The notes: generated by a model not told the origin, from the letters alone. A stretch of DNA of 64,000 nucleotides from Frankia alni ACN14a (GCF_000058485.1 NC_008278.1:2536962-2600961), one strand, 5' to 3'; numbered from the stretch's first letter, positions 11,180-21,401 are shown. Program-made: numbers and translations.

Positions 11180-11823
11180 CGGTGGCGGGAACGCCGCGGC
11201 CCGACTACGTCCGGGACGGCGCGGAGATCTACCGTCGCTCGTTCGCGACGATCCGCGCCGAGGCGCGCCTCGACGGGCTGCCCGCCGACGTCGCCCGCGT
11301 CGCCGTCCGCATGATCCATTCGTGTGGCATGGTCGACCTCGTCGACGACCTGGCCTTCAGCCCGGGGGTGGTCGCCGCGGCGCGGGCGGCCCTGCTGGCC
11401 GGCGCGCCGGTGCTGTGCGACGCCCAGATGGTCGCCGCGGGGGTGACCCGCCGTCGGCTGCCCGCCGACAACGACGTGCTGTGCCTGCTCGGCGATCCGC
11501 GGGTGCCCGGCCTCGCCGCCGAGCTGGGCACGACCCGCAGCGCCGCGGCGGTCGACCTGTGGGGCGAGCGCCTCGCCGGCGCCGTCGTCGCGATCGGCAA
11601 CGCCCCGACCGCCCTGTTCCGGCTGCTGGAGCTCGTCGCGGCCGGCGCGCCGCGGCCGGCGGCCGTCCTCGGCATCCCGGTGGGCTTCATCGGCGCGGCC
11701 GAGTCGAAGCAGGCGCTCGCCGACGATCCGGCGGGCCTGGAGTTCCTCGTCGTGCACGGCCGGCGCGGCGGCAGCGCGATGGCCGTCGCCGCCGTCAACG
11801 CGATCGCGAGCGAGCAGGAGTGA
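11170..11823 (+). CDS. cobH: Precorrin-8X methylmutase CobH
   Basis: A 217-residue protein that migrates the C-11 methyl group to C-12, giving hydrogenobyrinic acid. Family motifs are clear: [13 protein letters not shown] near the N-terminus, the catalytic-histidine segment [19 protein letters not shown], and the C-terminal [13 protein letters not shown]. The ATG overlaps the cobG stop by 10 bases, and the stop overlaps the GTG of cobIJ by four, so the three genes form a translationally coupled operon. Confidence 0.95.
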   Translation: MEVTVAGTPRPDYVRDGAEIYRRSFATIRAEARLDGLPADVARVAVRMIHSCGMVDLVDDLAFSPGVVAAARAALLAGAPVLCDAQMVAAGVTRRRLPADNDVLCLLGDPRVPGLAAELGTTRSAAAVDLWGERLAGAVVAIGNAPTALFRLLELVAAGAPRPAAVLGIPVGFIGAAESKQALADDPAGLEFLVVHGRRGGSAMAVAAVNAIASEQE

Positions 11824-13499
11824 GCGACGCGCGTGAACCGGCGCAGGTCAGCTCGACGGGCCGGCTGTGGGGCGTGGGTGTCGGCCCCGGTGATCCCGAG
11901 CTGATGACGCTGCGGGCGGCGCGGCTCATCCACGACGCCGACGTGATCGCCTACCACAGCGCCCGGCACGGTCGCAGCATCGCCCGGTCGATCGCCGCCG
12001 CGCACCTGCGCGGCGACCAGATCGAGGAGGCGCTGGTCTACCCGGTCACCACGGAGACGACCAGCCATCCCGGCGGCTACCGGGGGGCGATCGACGAGTT
12101 CTACGAGGACTGCGCCAAGCGGCTGGCGGCCCACCTCGACGCCGGCCGGAGCGTCGTCGTCCTCAGCGAGGGCGACCCGTTCTTCTACGGATCGTTCATC
12201 CACCTGCACCGCCGTCTCGCCGACCGCTACCCGACCGAGGTCGTGCCCGGCGTGACGTCGCTGTCGGCGGGCTGCGCGGTGCTCGGCCGCCCGCTCGTCG
12301 AGGGCAACGAGGTCCTCACCGTCCTGCCGGGCACGCTGGCGCCGCGGACCCTCGCCGAGCGCATCGCCGGCACCGACACCGCGGTCGTGCTCAAGATGGG
12401 CCGGACCTTCCCCGGCGTCCGCGAGGCCTTCACCGACGCCGGCCGTCTCGCCGACACCTGGTACGTCGAGCGGGCGACGACCGCCGGCCAGCGGATCGCC
12501 CCTCTCGGCGAGGTCGACCCGGCGACCGTGCCCTACTTCTCCCTGGCCGTGCTGCCGAGCCCGGTGCGCGGCCCGGACGATCCGGCACCACTGCGCGCCG
12601 GCCAGGCCGAGTGGGTGCCCGCCGGCGCCGCGAGCCGGCCGGCGCCGTCCCCATCCGCCCCCGCCGGGACCACCGACCGCACCGCGCCGGCGGCCGAGGA
12701 GCCCGCGGTGGAGCGGTCCACGGTGGAGCGGTCAACGGTGGAGCGGTCCGCGGGCGAGGTCGTCGTGGTCGGGCTCGGCCCGGGCGCGCAGGACTGGTTG
12801 ACCCCGCAGGCCGCCGCCGCGCTGGCCGCCGCCGACGACCTCATCGGCTACGGCCCCTACCTCGACCGGGTGCCCGCCACGCCGCGCCAGCGCCGGCACC
12901 CGTCGGGCAACACGGTCGAGGCGGAACGCGCCGAGCTCGCCCTGGAACTGGCCGCCGCCGGCGCGAGCGTCGCGGTGGTGTCCTCCGGCGACCCCGGCGT
13001 CTTCGCGATGGCGACCGCCGTCGTCGAGGCCGCGGCGCAGCGGCGGTTCGCCCACGTCGACGTGCGGGTCGTGCCCGGGCTGACCGCCGCCCAGGCGGTG
13101 GCGAGCCGGGTCGGCGCGCCGCTCGGCCACGACTTCTGCGTGCTGTCGCTGTCCGACCGGCTCAAGCCGTGGGAGGTCATCGAGCGGCGGCTGCGCGCCG
13201 CCGCAGCGGCCGACCTCGTCCTCGCGATCTACAACCCGGCGTCGCGGACCCGGCGCGAGCAGCTCGAACGGGCCCGCGCGGCGCTGCTGGAGCACCGCGC
13301 CCCGGACACCCCGGTGGTGATCGGCCGTGACGTCGGCGGCCCCACGGAGACCGTCACCGTGACGACCCTCGGCGACCTGGACCCGGCCGGTGTCGACATG
13401 CGCTGCCTGCTGCTCGTCGGCTCCTCGACGACGCGGATCGTCCACCGCGACACCGGCCGCGACCTCGTCTTCACCCCCCGCCGCTACCCGGCACCGTGA
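11820..13499 (+). CDS. cobIJ: Fused precorrin-2 C20-methyltransferase / precorrin-3B C17-methyltransferase
   Basis: A 559-residue fusion of two SAM-dependent tetrapyrrole methylases. The CobI half (residues about 15-245) begins with [18 protein letters not shown] and contains [12 protein letters not shown]. The CobJ half (about 312-559) begins with [18 protein letters not shown] and contains [11 protein letters not shown] and [11 protein letters not shown]. The linker carries the peptide VERST three times, from three 15-bp repeats at 12708-12752. The GTG start at 11820 overlaps the cobH stop (GTGA). CobI-CobJ fusions are known from actinobacteria. Both methylations precede and follow the CobG step. 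Confidence 0.92.
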   Translation: MSDAREPAQVSSTGRLWGVGVGPGDPELMTLRAARLIHDADVIAYHSARHGRSIARSIAAAHLRGDQIEEALVYPVTTETTSHPGGYRGAIDEFYEDCAKRLAAHLDAGRSVVVLSEGDPFFYGSFIHLHRRLADRYPTEVVPGVTSLSAGCAVLGRPLVEGNEVLTVLPGTLAPRTLAERIAGTDTAVVLKMGRTFPGVREAFTDAGRLADTWYVERATTAGQRIAPLGEVDPATVPYFSLAVLPSPVRGPDDPAPLRAGQAEWVPAGAASRPAPSPSAPAGTTDRTAPAAEEPAVERSTVERSTVERSAGEVVVVGLGPGAQDWLTPQAAAALAAADDLIGYGPYLDRVPATPRQRRHPSGNTVEAERAELALELAAAGASVAVVSSGDPGVFAMATAVVEAAAQRRFAHVDVRVVPGLTAAQAVASRVGAPLGHDFCVLSLSDRLKPWEVIERRLRAAAAADLVLAIYNPASRTRREQLERARAALLEHRAPDTPVVIGRDVGGPTETVTVTTLGDLDPAGVDMRCLLLVGSSTTRIVHRDTGRDLVFTPRRYPAP

Positions 13500-13539
13500 G
13501 ATGCGGGGTGCGGAAGAAACAGTAGTGATCTTCCCGCCG

Positions 13540-13559
13540 GCCGGTTCCGCGGAACCGGC
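13540..13559. terminator. Perfect palindrome between convergent cobIJ and cobK
   Basis: Ten-base arms GCCGGTTCCG and CGGAACCGGC abut directly, 41 bases after the cobIJ stop and 60 bases past the cobK stop on the other strand. It can form a hairpin on either strand and probably ends both transcripts. Confidence 0.5.
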
Positions 13560-13618
13560 TCTGCAGCCGGGACGAAACCCGACGCGCGACGAACCCCAGC
13601 CAGATCTGACCCACGCCG

Positions 13619-14551
13619 TTACGGCACAGGAGGTGTCCGTGCTGTCACGGCACCGGCGACAGAGCCCGCGCCCGCGTGGCGAGAGGTGGCAAGGTCGGTC
13701 AGCCAACGTGTTGCGGGGGCGATGTCGGAGACGACCGGGAATCCGGACGGTGGGGGCGGACGGTCGACCATGAGGACGGGCAGGCCGAGGTCGCGGGCGG
13801 CGGTGAGCTTGGCGGCGGTCATCGCGCCGCCGCTGTCCTTGGTCACGAGGACGTCGATGGCGTGGCGGCGCAGCAGCGCGGTCTCGCCGGCCACGTCGAA
13901 CGGGCCCCGGTCGAGGATCACCTCGAGCCGCGGGGGCAGCGGGCCGGTGGGGGGCTCGACGCAGCGCGCCAGGAACCAGGGGCGGTGCAGGCCGGCGAAC
14001 AGCGCGAGGTCGCTGCGACCGGTGGTCAGGAACACCCGCGGGCCGGGGTCGGTCGCCGCGCCGCGCCGGAGCGGGACGAACCGGTCGATCAGGTCCGTCA
14101 GAGCGGGCAGGGACGGGACCCGGCGCCAGTCGTCGCCGGGCTGGGCCAGCCAGCCGGGGCGACGCAGGACCAGCAGCGGCACGCCGGTGGCCGCAGCGGC
14201 CGTCGCGGCGGAGGCGGTCATGCGGGCGGCGAACGGGTGGGTGGCGTCGACCACGGCGTCGATCCGTTCGCAGCGCAGATGCTCGGCGAGGCCGGCCGGA
14301 CCACCGAACCCGCCGATGCGGACCCGGCAGGACGGCGGCACCCGCGGCTCGCGCACCCGTCCGGCCAGGGAGTAGACGACGTCGAACCCGCCGGCCTCGG
14401 TCAGGGCGAGGGCCAGCCGGCGGGCCTCGCCGGTGCCCCCCAGCAGCAGCACCCGCAGTGGCACAGATGCCGCCGCGCGCTGCGGTCCTGCCGCCGGGTC
14501 GTCGCCGGCCGTACCGGGCGGCGCGGATCGGGCGGGGTCGGTGCCGGTCAC
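13619..14551 (-). CDS. cobK: Precorrin-6A reductase CobK
   Basis: A 310-residue NADPH-dependent reductase of the corrin macrocycle. Motifs fit CobK/Cbi[15 protein letters not shown] at the start, [26 protein letters not shown] and [15 protein letters not shown]. The GTG start overlaps the cobM stop by four bases (GTGA), so it is coupled to cobM. The first 30 residues before the conserved strand are low complexity. It is convergent with the cobG-cobH-cobIJ operon. Confidence 0.92.
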   Translation of the reverse strand: MTGTDPARSAPPGTAGDDPAAGPQRAAASVPLRVLLLGGTGEARRLALALTEAGGFDVVYSLAGRVREPRVPPSCRVRIGGFGGPAGLAEHLRCERIDAVVDATHPFAARMTASAATAAAATGVPLLVLRRPGWLAQPGDDWRRVPSLPALTDLIDRFVPLRRGAATDPGPRVFLTTGRSDLALFAGLHRPWFLARCVEPPTGPLPPRLEVILDRGPFDVAGETALLRRHAIDVLVTKDSGGAMTAAKLTAARDLGLPVLMVDRPPPPSGFPVVSDIAPATRWLTDLATSRHAGAGSVAGAVTARTPPVP

Positions 14552-15363
14552 CGTGGTTCGGCGGGGTCCAGCTCGCCGGGTACCGAGGACCAGCCCGTGG
14601 CGGGGGCCGGCTGGCAGCCGTCGGGGGCGAAGCGCTGCGGTGAGTAGAGGAAGCTGTCGCGGAAGCCCGCGGCGGCCAGCGCCCGACCGACGATGATGAC
14701 CGCGGTCTTCGTGAGGCCGGCCGCCCGGGACTGCGCGGCGATGTCGGCGAGCGTGCCGCGCAGCACCACCTCGTCGGACCGGCTGGCCCACGCGACCACG
14801 GCCGCCGGGCAGTCCGGGCCGTAGCTGGGCACGAGCTCCTCGACCAGCGTCTCGATGCGGTGCACGGCCAGGTGCAGTACGAGCGTCGCCCGGGACCGGC
14901 CGAGCGTCGCCAGATCCTCGCCGGGCGGCATCGGGCTGGACAGCACGGCCGTGCGCGTCAGCACGACGCTCTGGGCGACGCCGGGAACCGTCAGCTCCCG
15001 GCGTAGCGACGCGGCGGCGGCGGCGAACGCGGGAACGCCGGGGGTGACGTCGTAGGGGACGCCGGCCGCGTCCAGCCGCCGCATCTGCTCGGCCAGGGCG
15101 CTGTAGAGGGACGGATCGCCGGAGTGCAGGCGGGCGACGTCCTGGCCGGCGGCGTCGGCGGCGCACAGCTCGGCCGTGATCGCGTCGAGGGTCATCCGGG
15201 CCGTGTCGACGAGACGCGCGCCGGGCGGGCAGTGGGACAGCAGGTCGGCGGGGACGAGGCTGCCGGCGTACAGGCAGACCGGGCAGGCGGCGATCAGGTC
15301 CCGCCCGCGCACGGTGATGAGGTCGGCGGCACCCGGCCCCGCCCCGATGAAGTGCACGGTCAT
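14548..15363 (-). CDS. cobM: Precorrin-4 C11-methyltransferase CobM
   Basis: A 271-residue SAM-dependent methylase. It starts [20 protein letters not shown] and carries [27 protein letters not shown] and the C-terminal LYSPQRFAP, all typical of CobM/CbiF. The ATG at 15363 matches the family N-terminus. The precorrin-6B methyltransferase (CobL/CbiET), the a,c-diamide synthase CobB and late genes are absent here and must lie elsewhere if the pathway is complete. Confidence 0.95.
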   Translation of the reverse strand: MTVHFIGAGPGAADLITVRGRDLIAACPVCLYAGSLVPADLLSHCPPGARLVDTARMTLDAITAELCAADAAGQDVARLHSGDPSLYSALAEQMRRLDAAGVPYDVTPGVPAFAAAAASLRRELTVPGVAQSVVLTRTAVLSSPMPPGEDLATLGRSRATLVLHLAVHRIETLVEELVPSYGPDCPAAVVAWASRSDEVVLRGTLADIAAQSRAAGLTKTAVIIVGRALAAAGFRDSFLYSPQRFAPDGCQPAPATGWSSVPGELDPAEPR

Positions 15364-15579
15364 CCGCGCTCGCCGCCCCGGGCCCGGCGGCCGGCCGCCG
15401 CGGGGGGACGGGCACCGGCGGCGGTGGGCGTGGGAGCGTGGCCCGCGGTGCCTGCGGGTCGTCGCAGGGTGCTCGGCACGACGGGCAACGCTAGCAGGCT
15501 GGCCGGGGCGGATCCCCGGATCGTCGCAAGCGGCGTCCAGGTCAGCCGTGGACACGCCAGACGATCCCGGATTCACTAC

Positions 15580-15597
15580 TCAGAGTAATATCTCTGA
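15580..15597. promoter_or_regulatory. Inverted repeat enclosing a -10-like hexamer
   Basis: Arms TCAGAG (15580-15585) and CTCTGA (15592-15597) flank TAATAT, an AT-rich -10-like hexamer, 15 bases before the membrane-protein ATG. An operator covering the promoter is plausible; a -35 box is not obvious. The rest of the 250-bp cobM-upstream gap shows no gene and no recognisable riboswitch. Confidence 0.4.
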
Positions 15598-15612
15598 TAC
15601 AAAAGGCGGGTG

Positions 15613-17394
15613 ATGGTGCCCGGGTCCGGGATCCCCCGTAGCTGGTCCGCGCCGGGGCCGCACGGCCGCCGCACCCTGCACCGCAGCCCGGTGCTCTGGG
15701 TGCCGTTGGCGCTGGCCAGCCTGGCGCCCTGGCTCGTCGAGGCGTCCACCGTCCCGTCCGACACCACCCGGGTGAAGCTGCGCTCGGTGGCATTCATGAT
15801 CCAGAGTGTCGCCTCGCTCGCTCTGATCGGCGCGCGCTACGGGCGTTCGGCCGGGCTGAGTCAGATCCGCGTCGGGCCCTGGTATCTGCTGTGGACCGGA
15901 GTCTCGCTCGGCCTGATGACCATGACCTGGCATGCATCGCTGCTCGGCGCCAGATCGCAGATCGACAGTGCGGCCGTGGCCCGGGCGCTCGCGGTGGCCA
16001 GCGTCGCACTGCTCTGCTGGACGGCTGGATACCTGCTCGGCCCGGGTGCCGACGCGCTGGCAGTGGCACGGGGGCTTGCGACGGCGGCCGTGCGCGGCGC
16101 GGAGTTCCGGGTGCGCAACGCCGCGGTGCCCTGGGTGCTGTGTGGGATCTCCGTCGTCGCCCGTGGCCTCCAGATCGCCCTCGGTCAGTACGCCTACCTC
16201 GGCGACGCATCCGCGTTGGTCAGCAGCTCCAGCGCCTACGCGCAGCCCCTCACCCAGCTGGGCAGCTGCGGCCTGCTCGGGTTGCTCGTCGCGGCGGTCG
16301 CGCTGGCCCGTGAGGGTGGGCGTCGCTGGACCCTGACGTTCGACGTGCTGCTCGCCGTCGAACTCGCCTTCGCCCTCGTCGGGGGGATGAAAGGCGTGTT
16401 CGTGACGACCGTCGGCGCGACGTTCGTGACCTTCGCGGTGGCCCGCGGACGGCTGCCCGTGCGGTGGATCGTCGTCGCAACCGCGCTGCTGCTGCTGGTG
16501 ATCGTGCCCTACAACGCCGCCTACCGGACCCAGGTTCGCAGCACGGCCGGCCCCATGAGCGGGCGGGCGGCGGTGCTGCTCGCGCCGTCGGTGCTGGCGC
16601 ACTCCGTCACCGGGGCCGTCGGCACCCTCACCAGGGCCGTCGGCACCGTCACCGACGCCATCAGCACGGGCGCTGCCGGCACCGGCGGGGTCACCTCCGC
16701 CTCCGACTCGGCCGACTCGGCCGACTCGGCCGACTCGGCCGACTCGGCCGACTCGGGGGAGTCGAGCTGGCGGTATCTGGCCGATCGGACCGGGGCCGTG
16801 GACAGCCTCGCCATCGTCCTGGCGAGGACCCCGGACACCGTCCCGTACCACAGCGCGTCCGAGTTGTTGTTCTCCCCGGTCCGCACGCTGATCCCGCGGG
16901 CGCTCTGGCCGGGCAAGCCGCTGCGGATCACCGGGTATGACTTCAAGCAGGAGTATCTCGCCGGCGACGCTCGGGTGTACTCGTCCGCCGCCGTCTCGCC
17001 GCAGGCCGACCTGTACCGCTACGGTGGCCTGCTGCCGCTGCTGATCGGTATGACGCTGCTCGGAGCTGGTTACCGCCTCGTCGACGAGGCCTGGCATCCG
17101 GCCGTCGACCTGCGCTACGTCGTCCTGTTCGGCCCGCTCCTGCCCAGGATGCTGGGTTCCGAGACCAGTGTTGTGGATCTGCTCGCCGCCCTGCCGATCC
17201 AGCTCGCCGTGCTGTTCGCCGTCGCCACGTACGCCTTCGGCGGGGCCGACTCGGGGCCGCGGCGCCCGGGTGGTCGGCCAGGGGCGGGCGTCCGCGGGAC
17301 CGGGGCGAGACCCCGACCGGATCCCCCGCCGGCCACCGCACCAGAGGCGACGAGCCGGCCGACGATCAAAGTGGCACCTCCCGGCCGTCGCTGA
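15613..17394 (+). CDS. Multipass membrane protein, O-antigen-polymerase-like (Wzy-like)
   Basis: A 593-residue integral membrane protein with roughly 10-12 hydrophobic segments and a large extracytoplasmic loop in the second half. The segment IPRALWPGKP followed by a mixed loop and a last TM bundle resembles oligosaccharide repeat-unit polymerases. An in-frame repeat of about six Asp-Ser-Ala units (9-bp DNA repeats, 16705-16758) sits in the loop. ATG at 15613 is preferred, with GTG at 15610 possible; AAAGGCGG lies just upstream. The 3' end overlaps the convergent related gene by 29 bases. The glycan made is unknown. Confidence 0.65.
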   Translation: MVPGSGIPRSWSAPGPHGRRTLHRSPVLWVPLALASLAPWLVEASTVPSDTTRVKLRSVAFMIQSVASLALIGARYGRSAGLSQIRVGPWYLLWTGVSLGLMTMTWHASLLGARSQIDSAAVARALAVASVALLCWTAGYLLGPGADALAVARGLATAAVRGAEFRVRNAAVPWVLCGISVVARGLQIALGQYAYLGDASALVSSSSAYAQPLTQLGSCGLLGLLVAAVALAREGGRRWTLTFDVLLAVELAFALVGGMKGVFVTTVGATFVTFAVARGRLPVRWIVVATALLLLVIVPYNAAYRTQVRSTAGPMSGRAAVLLAPSVLAHSVTGAVGTLTRAVGTVTDAISTGAAGTGGVTSASDSADSADSADSADSADSGESSWRYLADRTGAVDSLAIVLARTPDTVPYHSASELLFSPVRTLIPRALWPGKPLRITGYDFKQEYLAGDARVYSSAAVSPQADLYRYGGLLPLLIGMTLLGAGYRLVDEAWHPAVDLRYVVLFGPLLPRMLGSETSVVDLLAALPIQLAVLFAVATYAFGGADSGPRRPGGRPGAGVRGTGARPRPDPPPATAPEATSRPTIKVAPPGRR

Positions 17395-18904
17395 CACGGC
17401 CCACCAGCAGCCCTGACGCGGCGGAGCCGTGGATCCCGGGCGGTATCCTCAGCACCGGCCGGGCCCGCCTGGACGGGCTCACCCCGGGCGTGGTGCCGGC
17501 CACGCCGGGTCGGTCGTCTCCGCTCGGCTGCCCGGCGTCGCCGCTCGGTTCCCCGGCGTCGCCGGACCTGCCGGCGCTGGCCGTCGCGGCTCGGCGGGTG
17601 CGCAGGGCCCGAGCCGCCTGCTGCCACAGCAGCAGCGCCACGCCCAGGGTGAGCGCGCCGCGGGCGCTGATCGTGTACAGCACGAGGCCGCCCTCGTACT
17701 GCAGGATGCCGGCGACGAGGGCGAGCAGCCCCAGTAGCGCCGCCGGATGGCGTCGGCGCCACAGTGCGCCCTCCGCGCGGGCCAGCAGCAGGCCGCCCAG
17801 CCCGGCGAGTAGGACCATCCAGACCGGTCCGCCGATCGGCAGCAGCTCGCCGAGCTGGGTGGGGATCCGGTCGAAGGCGCTGGTGATGCCGTAGGTGCCG
17901 GACAGGCGGACCTTCAGCGAACGCGACTCCAGGGCGGTGCTCAGCTTGCCGGGGGCGAGGAAACGCGGGATGGCGATCATCGCATCGTCGCGCAGTGTTA
18001 CCGGGCCGATCGGCGGTGATCCGGTGCGGAGCTGGTGCAGGATGATCGACGGGTAGGAGTTGCCGTCCAGGCGGACCCCCAGGTCGCCGACGCCGCGCCG
18101 GCTGATTCCCCGCTCCGGTTGGGCGAGCGCGCCGCCCAGCGCCGCGACCCGTTCGCCGACGCCGGCCCCGGCGCCGAACGCCTGCCGGCCGGCGTCGGCT
18201 CGTGCGCCGTGGATGACGAGGTAGGACAGCAGGATCAGGCCGCTCACCCAGGCCAGTTGCCGGCCTCGCACGGGGATCCCGGTCACGGCGAGCAGGTACA
18301 GCACGACCGCCACCGAGATCGCCACCGGCAGCCGCTGACCGGCGAGGGTGTGCAGGGTGCACTGGACGGTCAGCACCAGGACGAGCCAGCGTCCGCGCGT
18401 GCGCACCAACACCGCGAAGCTGGCCAGCGCGAGGCCGACGACGAGGAACTGCGTCGCGAACCCGCCGGCGAGGTACTGCCCGCCCGACTCGGCCCCGGGG
18501 TCCGGCCCGGCCGTCGTCGCCGCTCGCCCGGCGGCGGTCACGGCGACCGCGGCCACGGCGAAGACGACCAGGAACCGCCAGTCGTAGAAATCCGGAACGC
18601 CGGCCCGAAAGGATGCCCGGTCCGGCGCTTCGCGGGTCGCGACCCGATAGGTACCGGCGAAGAAAAGAAGGGCGACGCCGACCAGAATCGCATAGACCGC
18701 GACGTCCGAATCGGTCGTCAGCAGCCGGTTGTCGCTGTATACCGGCGCGACGGCCTGGAGAACCTCGGTCGCGCCGTGATAGATGACGGCGATGCCGACG
18801 AAAAGCAGCCCGAGACTTCTTTTCGCCTGCTGCCACCGCCGGTACACGAGGAGACCGACGGCGAGCCCCTGCAGCAGCAGGCCCAGGGCGAGCGCAGCCG
18901 ACAC
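17366..18904 (-). CDS. Multipass membrane protein, O-antigen-polymerase-like (related to its convergent neighbour)
   Basis: A 512-residue membrane protein with about 10 hydrophobic segments starting at the N-terminus. It shares the topology and the IPRFLAPGKL motif of the convergent gene, and both end in a last TM bundle followed by a polar tail. This suggests distant paralogy. The C-terminal 100 residues are Arg/Gly/Asp/Pro-rich and likely cytoplasmic. Assignment to polysaccharide polymerases is by motif and topology only. The upstream 338 bp (18905-19242), shared with a divergent TetR gene, contains no further gene I can support. Confidence 0.6.
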   Translation of the reverse strand: MSAALALGLLLQGLAVGLLVYRRWQQAKRSLGLLFVGIAVIYHGATEVLQAVAPVYSDNRLLTTDSDVAVYAILVGVALLFFAGTYRVATREAPDRASFRAGVPDFYDWRFLVVFAVAAVAVTAAGRAATTAGPDPGAESGGQYLAGGFATQFLVVGLALASFAVLVRTRGRWLVLVLTVQCTLHTLAGQRLPVAISVAVVLYLLAVTGIPVRGRQLAWVSGLILLSYLVIHGARADAGRQAFGAGAGVGERVAALGGALAQPERGISRRGVGDLGVRLDGNSYPSIILHQLRTGSPPIGPVTLRDDAMIAIPRFLAPGKLSTALESRSLKVRLSGTYGITSAFDRIPTQLGELLPIGGPVWMVLLAGLGGLLLARAEGALWRRRHPAALLGLLALVAGILQYEGGLVLYTISARGALTLGVALLLWQQAARALRTRRAATASAGRSGDAGEPSGDAGQPSGDDRPGVAGTTPGVSPSRRARPVLRIPPGIHGSAASGLLVGRVSDGREVPL

Positions 18905-19242
18905 CGATGACCTCTCATCCCCGTTCGCGAGCCTTTCCGGCGAAACCTGACGCCATGCGTCCCGGACGCCGCCCCGAGGTGGTCCGCCGGACCTCGACGA
19001 AGGTAGCCGTCGGACACTCCCGGAATGGCGCGGTGGCCGAAGGTCCGGTTTTCGGCGAGTCGGTACAAGGCTCAGGTCGTGCCGGCGGCGCGGTCCACCC
19101 GCTGCGACGAGACGTGGGTCGCTCGGCTCCGTTGAAGCGGATTACCAGCCCGATCTGGGTGGTTCGCCCGAAATATTCACCATGCCGTCGATGTGGCCAT
19201 CCTGGGGTGTCGCGCGGCCGGCTCCGGGATACGCTGGGACGC

Positions 19243-19863
19243 GTGGACCGGGTCGCCGCGCGTGCCGCGCTCCAACAGCGCAGGGCGGAACTCTACCGGG
19301 CGGCCGACGATCTCTTCGCCGATCTCGGCCTGGCCGAGATCTCGCTTCGCGACATCGGGGCCCACGCCGGGGTGGAACCGGTGGAGTCGGTCCGGGACTA
19401 TCTTGCCGGCACCGTGGAGGGCGAGGTGTGGGAGGTGCCGCTCTCCGTGCTCGTCGACGAATTCTTCCGGGTCATCAACAGCGCGGTGGCGACAGCGGGC
19501 CCGTCGGCGGTGGAAAGACTGTCGGCGCTCGTCCGCGGCACCATGAGCTACTACCTTCGTTATCAGACGACCGCATTGTTGCTCCGTTATCGGACGATCA
19601 TGCGGGTGGGGGAGCGGTTCTCGATCGGCGAGCAGGTGGTCGAGCGCGGCGCCAGCCAGCTTTTCGGCGAGATCATCCAACAGGGGGTGCGGGAGGGCGT
19701 GTTCCGCACGCCCTACCCGGCCGACGCGCGGCGCAGCATCGAGGCGGCCGGCACGGCCGCGCTGGAGTGGTACGACCGCACCGGCCCCGTCCAGCCCGAC
19801 GAGCTGATCGAGCGCTACGTGCGCCTCTCGCTGGCCACCGTCGAGTTCACCGACCTGCGCTGA
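19243..19863 (+). CDS. TetR-like transcriptional regulator
   Basis: A 206-residue all-helical protein. Residues about 5-50 resemble the TetR helix-turn-helix (ADDLFADLGLAEISLRDIG), but the usual Tyr-Phe after the recognition helix is replaced by DYLAG, so DNA contact may be atypical. The C-terminal part is a ligand-binding-type helical bundle. GTG at 19243 is chosen because the upstream part of the frame is not protein-like, and a -10-like TACGCT lies seven bases upstream, suggesting a leaderless start. The 3' end overlaps the convergent DUF3710 gene by 17 bases. It is divergent from the polymerase-like gene, a possible target. Confidence 0.65.
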   Translation: MDRVAARAALQQRRAELYRAADDLFADLGLAEISLRDIGAHAGVEPVESVRDYLAGTVEGEVWEVPLSVLVDEFFRVINSAVATAGPSAVERLSALVRGTMSYYLRYQTTALLLRYRTIMRVGERFSIGEQVVERGASQLFGEIIQQGVREGVFRTPYPADARRSIEAAGTAALEWYDRTGPVQPDELIERYVRLSLATVEFTDLR

Positions 19864-20626
19864 GCGAGCTTCGGGCTCCGGTCCGCGCCCAGCCGAGGGT
19901 CATGATCTCGGGAGCGGATCGCTGGGCCGGAACCTCGACGATGCGCTCGCCCGTCCGGTCGGGCATGATCAGCGGGATCGGCTCGCGGACGGGCATCGGC
20001 GCGTCCCCCCGCACCACGACCGTCGCGGCGAGCAGCTCGTCGAGGGCGGGCGCCGCCGCCGGATTCCCGGCGGCCGGTCCGGTGAAGACCGCGCAGAGGA
20101 ACCAGCGCGAGCCGTCGATGCCGACGATGCGGGCGGGGATCGGACCCGATTCGACGTCGATCGGCAGGTACAGCTCGGGGCCGCGCGGCCCGGGCCGGCA
20201 GGCGTCCGGGTCGTCCGGCGCCGCCGCGGCGAGCAGGTCCGCGCGGATCTCGGCCCACAGTTGCTGTCCTCGCGGTGCGGCCAGCACGGACAGCTCCAGG
20301 GCGGAGGAGCCGTCGGTCGCGACCAACGCCGGCACCGGCCCGTCGAGTGACAGCCGCAGCCAGGTACCCGTCACGCGGGGAATCAGCAGCGCGCCGAAGT
20401 CCGCCCGCTGTCGGCCGTCATCGGGCCGGGTGGCGATGTCGTAAGGTCCCGCGACGTCCGTAGGTCCCGGGGCGTCCGCAGGTCCCGGGGCGTCCGCGTT
20501 GTCGACGGAGCCCGGGCGAGGCCCGGTCGGCGGGTCGGCGTCCCCGCGCGTGGCGTCGATCCGGCCGGACGCGCCCGCTCGCGCGGCCTCGCGTCGTCCA
20601 TCGCGCCTGTGTCGTCCACCGCGCAT
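19847..20626 (-). CDS. DUF3710 family protein
   Basis: A 259-residue actinobacterial protein of unknown function. The conserved core runs from GPYD (residue about 75) through FGALLIP, SVLAAPRGQQLWAEIR, GPRGPELYLP, VGIDGSRWFLCAVFTG and VVVRGDAPMPVREPIPL, matching DUF3710. The N-terminal 70 residues are charged and low complexity. ATG at 20626 gives the usual family length; the longer frame upstream runs into the divergent NADAR region. In other actinobacteria this family is often near dut or housekeeping genes. Confidence 0.85.
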   Translation of the reverse strand: MRGGRHRRDGRREAARAGASGRIDATRGDADPPTGPRPGSVDNADAPGPADAPGPTDVAGPYDIATRPDDGRQRADFGALLIPRVTGTWLRLSLDGPVPALVATDGSSALELSVLAAPRGQQLWAEIRADLLAAAAPDDPDACRPGPRGPELYLPIDVESGPIPARIVGIDGSRWFLCAVFTGPAAGNPAAAPALDELLAATVVVRGDAPMPVREPIPLIMPDRTGERIVEVPAQRSAPEIMTLGWARTGARSSLSAGR

Positions 20627-20819
20627 GAGTCGCCCACCGAGCACCGCCGACCACCTCCTGTCCGAAGCTTGTAGTGATCGGAGCGTGACGTCGGGTAGGC
20701 GCGCCGGGATTCTCGTGGGAACGCCGCGCCCCTGCGCCGGCTTCGCCGCAGGCGTGGTCCATCGCCATAAAAATCCGGAAAGGTGCATCCGGCCGGCCCG
20801 GATCTGCCAACCTCGGCGT

Positions 20820-21401
20820 GTGCTCTCGACCTCCGGTCCGCCGCGCTCCATCGAGGACCTGCGGCGTCTCGAACGCCAGGCGGCGCCGCTGCGGTTCCGG
20901 TACTTCTGGGGCCAGCGTCAGGCCGTCGCGGACGGCACGGGAGCGGGTTGCCTGAGCCTGCGCTGGCCGGCCCGCTTCGCGGTCGACGGGGTCGACTACC
21001 CCAGCGCGCAGCACTACGTGCTGGCGCGCAAGGCCGGGCTGTTCGGCGACCAGGCCGCCGCGGAGGCGGTGCTCGCGCTGCCCGCGCCGATCTCGCTGGC
21101 CGCCGTCGGCCGGCGGATCCGCGGCTTCGACGAGGCGGTGTGGGACCGTCACCGCTACGCCGTCGCCCTCGCCGCGAACTCCGCGAAGTTCGCCCAGAAC
21201 GCCATCCTGCGCACCTACCTCGCCGGCACCGCCGGCCTCGTCCTCGCCGACATCAGCCCGCGGGACCGGGTGTGGGGGATCGGCTGCGACCGCGACGACG
21301 ATCGGGCCGGCCGGCCGAGCGCCTGGCCCGGGCGCAACCTGCTCGGCTTCGCCCTGATGGAGGTCAGGGACGCCCTGCTGGCGGCGGCCACGGCGAGGTG
21401 A
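20820..21401 (+). CDS. NADAR (YbiA-like) family protein
   Basis: A 193-residue protein. Motifs of the NADAR superfamily are visible: FYFWG-like start (FRYFWGQR), VDGVDYPSAQHYVLARKAGLFGD, GRRIRGFDEAVWD, NSAKFAQNAILRTYL and DRVWGIGCD. NADAR proteins act as N-glycosidases on ADP-ribose-type or riboflavin-pathway substrates; some reverse guanine ADP-ribosylation in toxin systems. No ADP-ribosyltransferase is adjacent, so a housekeeping or damage-control role is equally possible. The GTG start is chosen because upstream residues are not conserved and overlap the divergent DUF3710 gene. Confidence 0.8.
   Translation: MLSTSGPPRSIEDLRRLERQAAPLRFRYFWGQRQAVADGTGAGCLSLRWPARFAVDGVDYPSAQHYVLARKAGLFGDQAAAEAVLALPAPISLAAVGRRIRGFDEAVWDRHRYAVALAANSAKFAQNAILRTYLAGTAGLVLADISPRDRVWGIGCDRDDDRAGRPSAWPGRNLLGFALMEVRDALLAAATAR

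Noticed and set aside
15364-15612. Possible cobalamin riboswitch before cobM
   Set aside because: I could not find the conserved B12-box order of elements on the minus strand; the GC-rich hairpins there are not specific.
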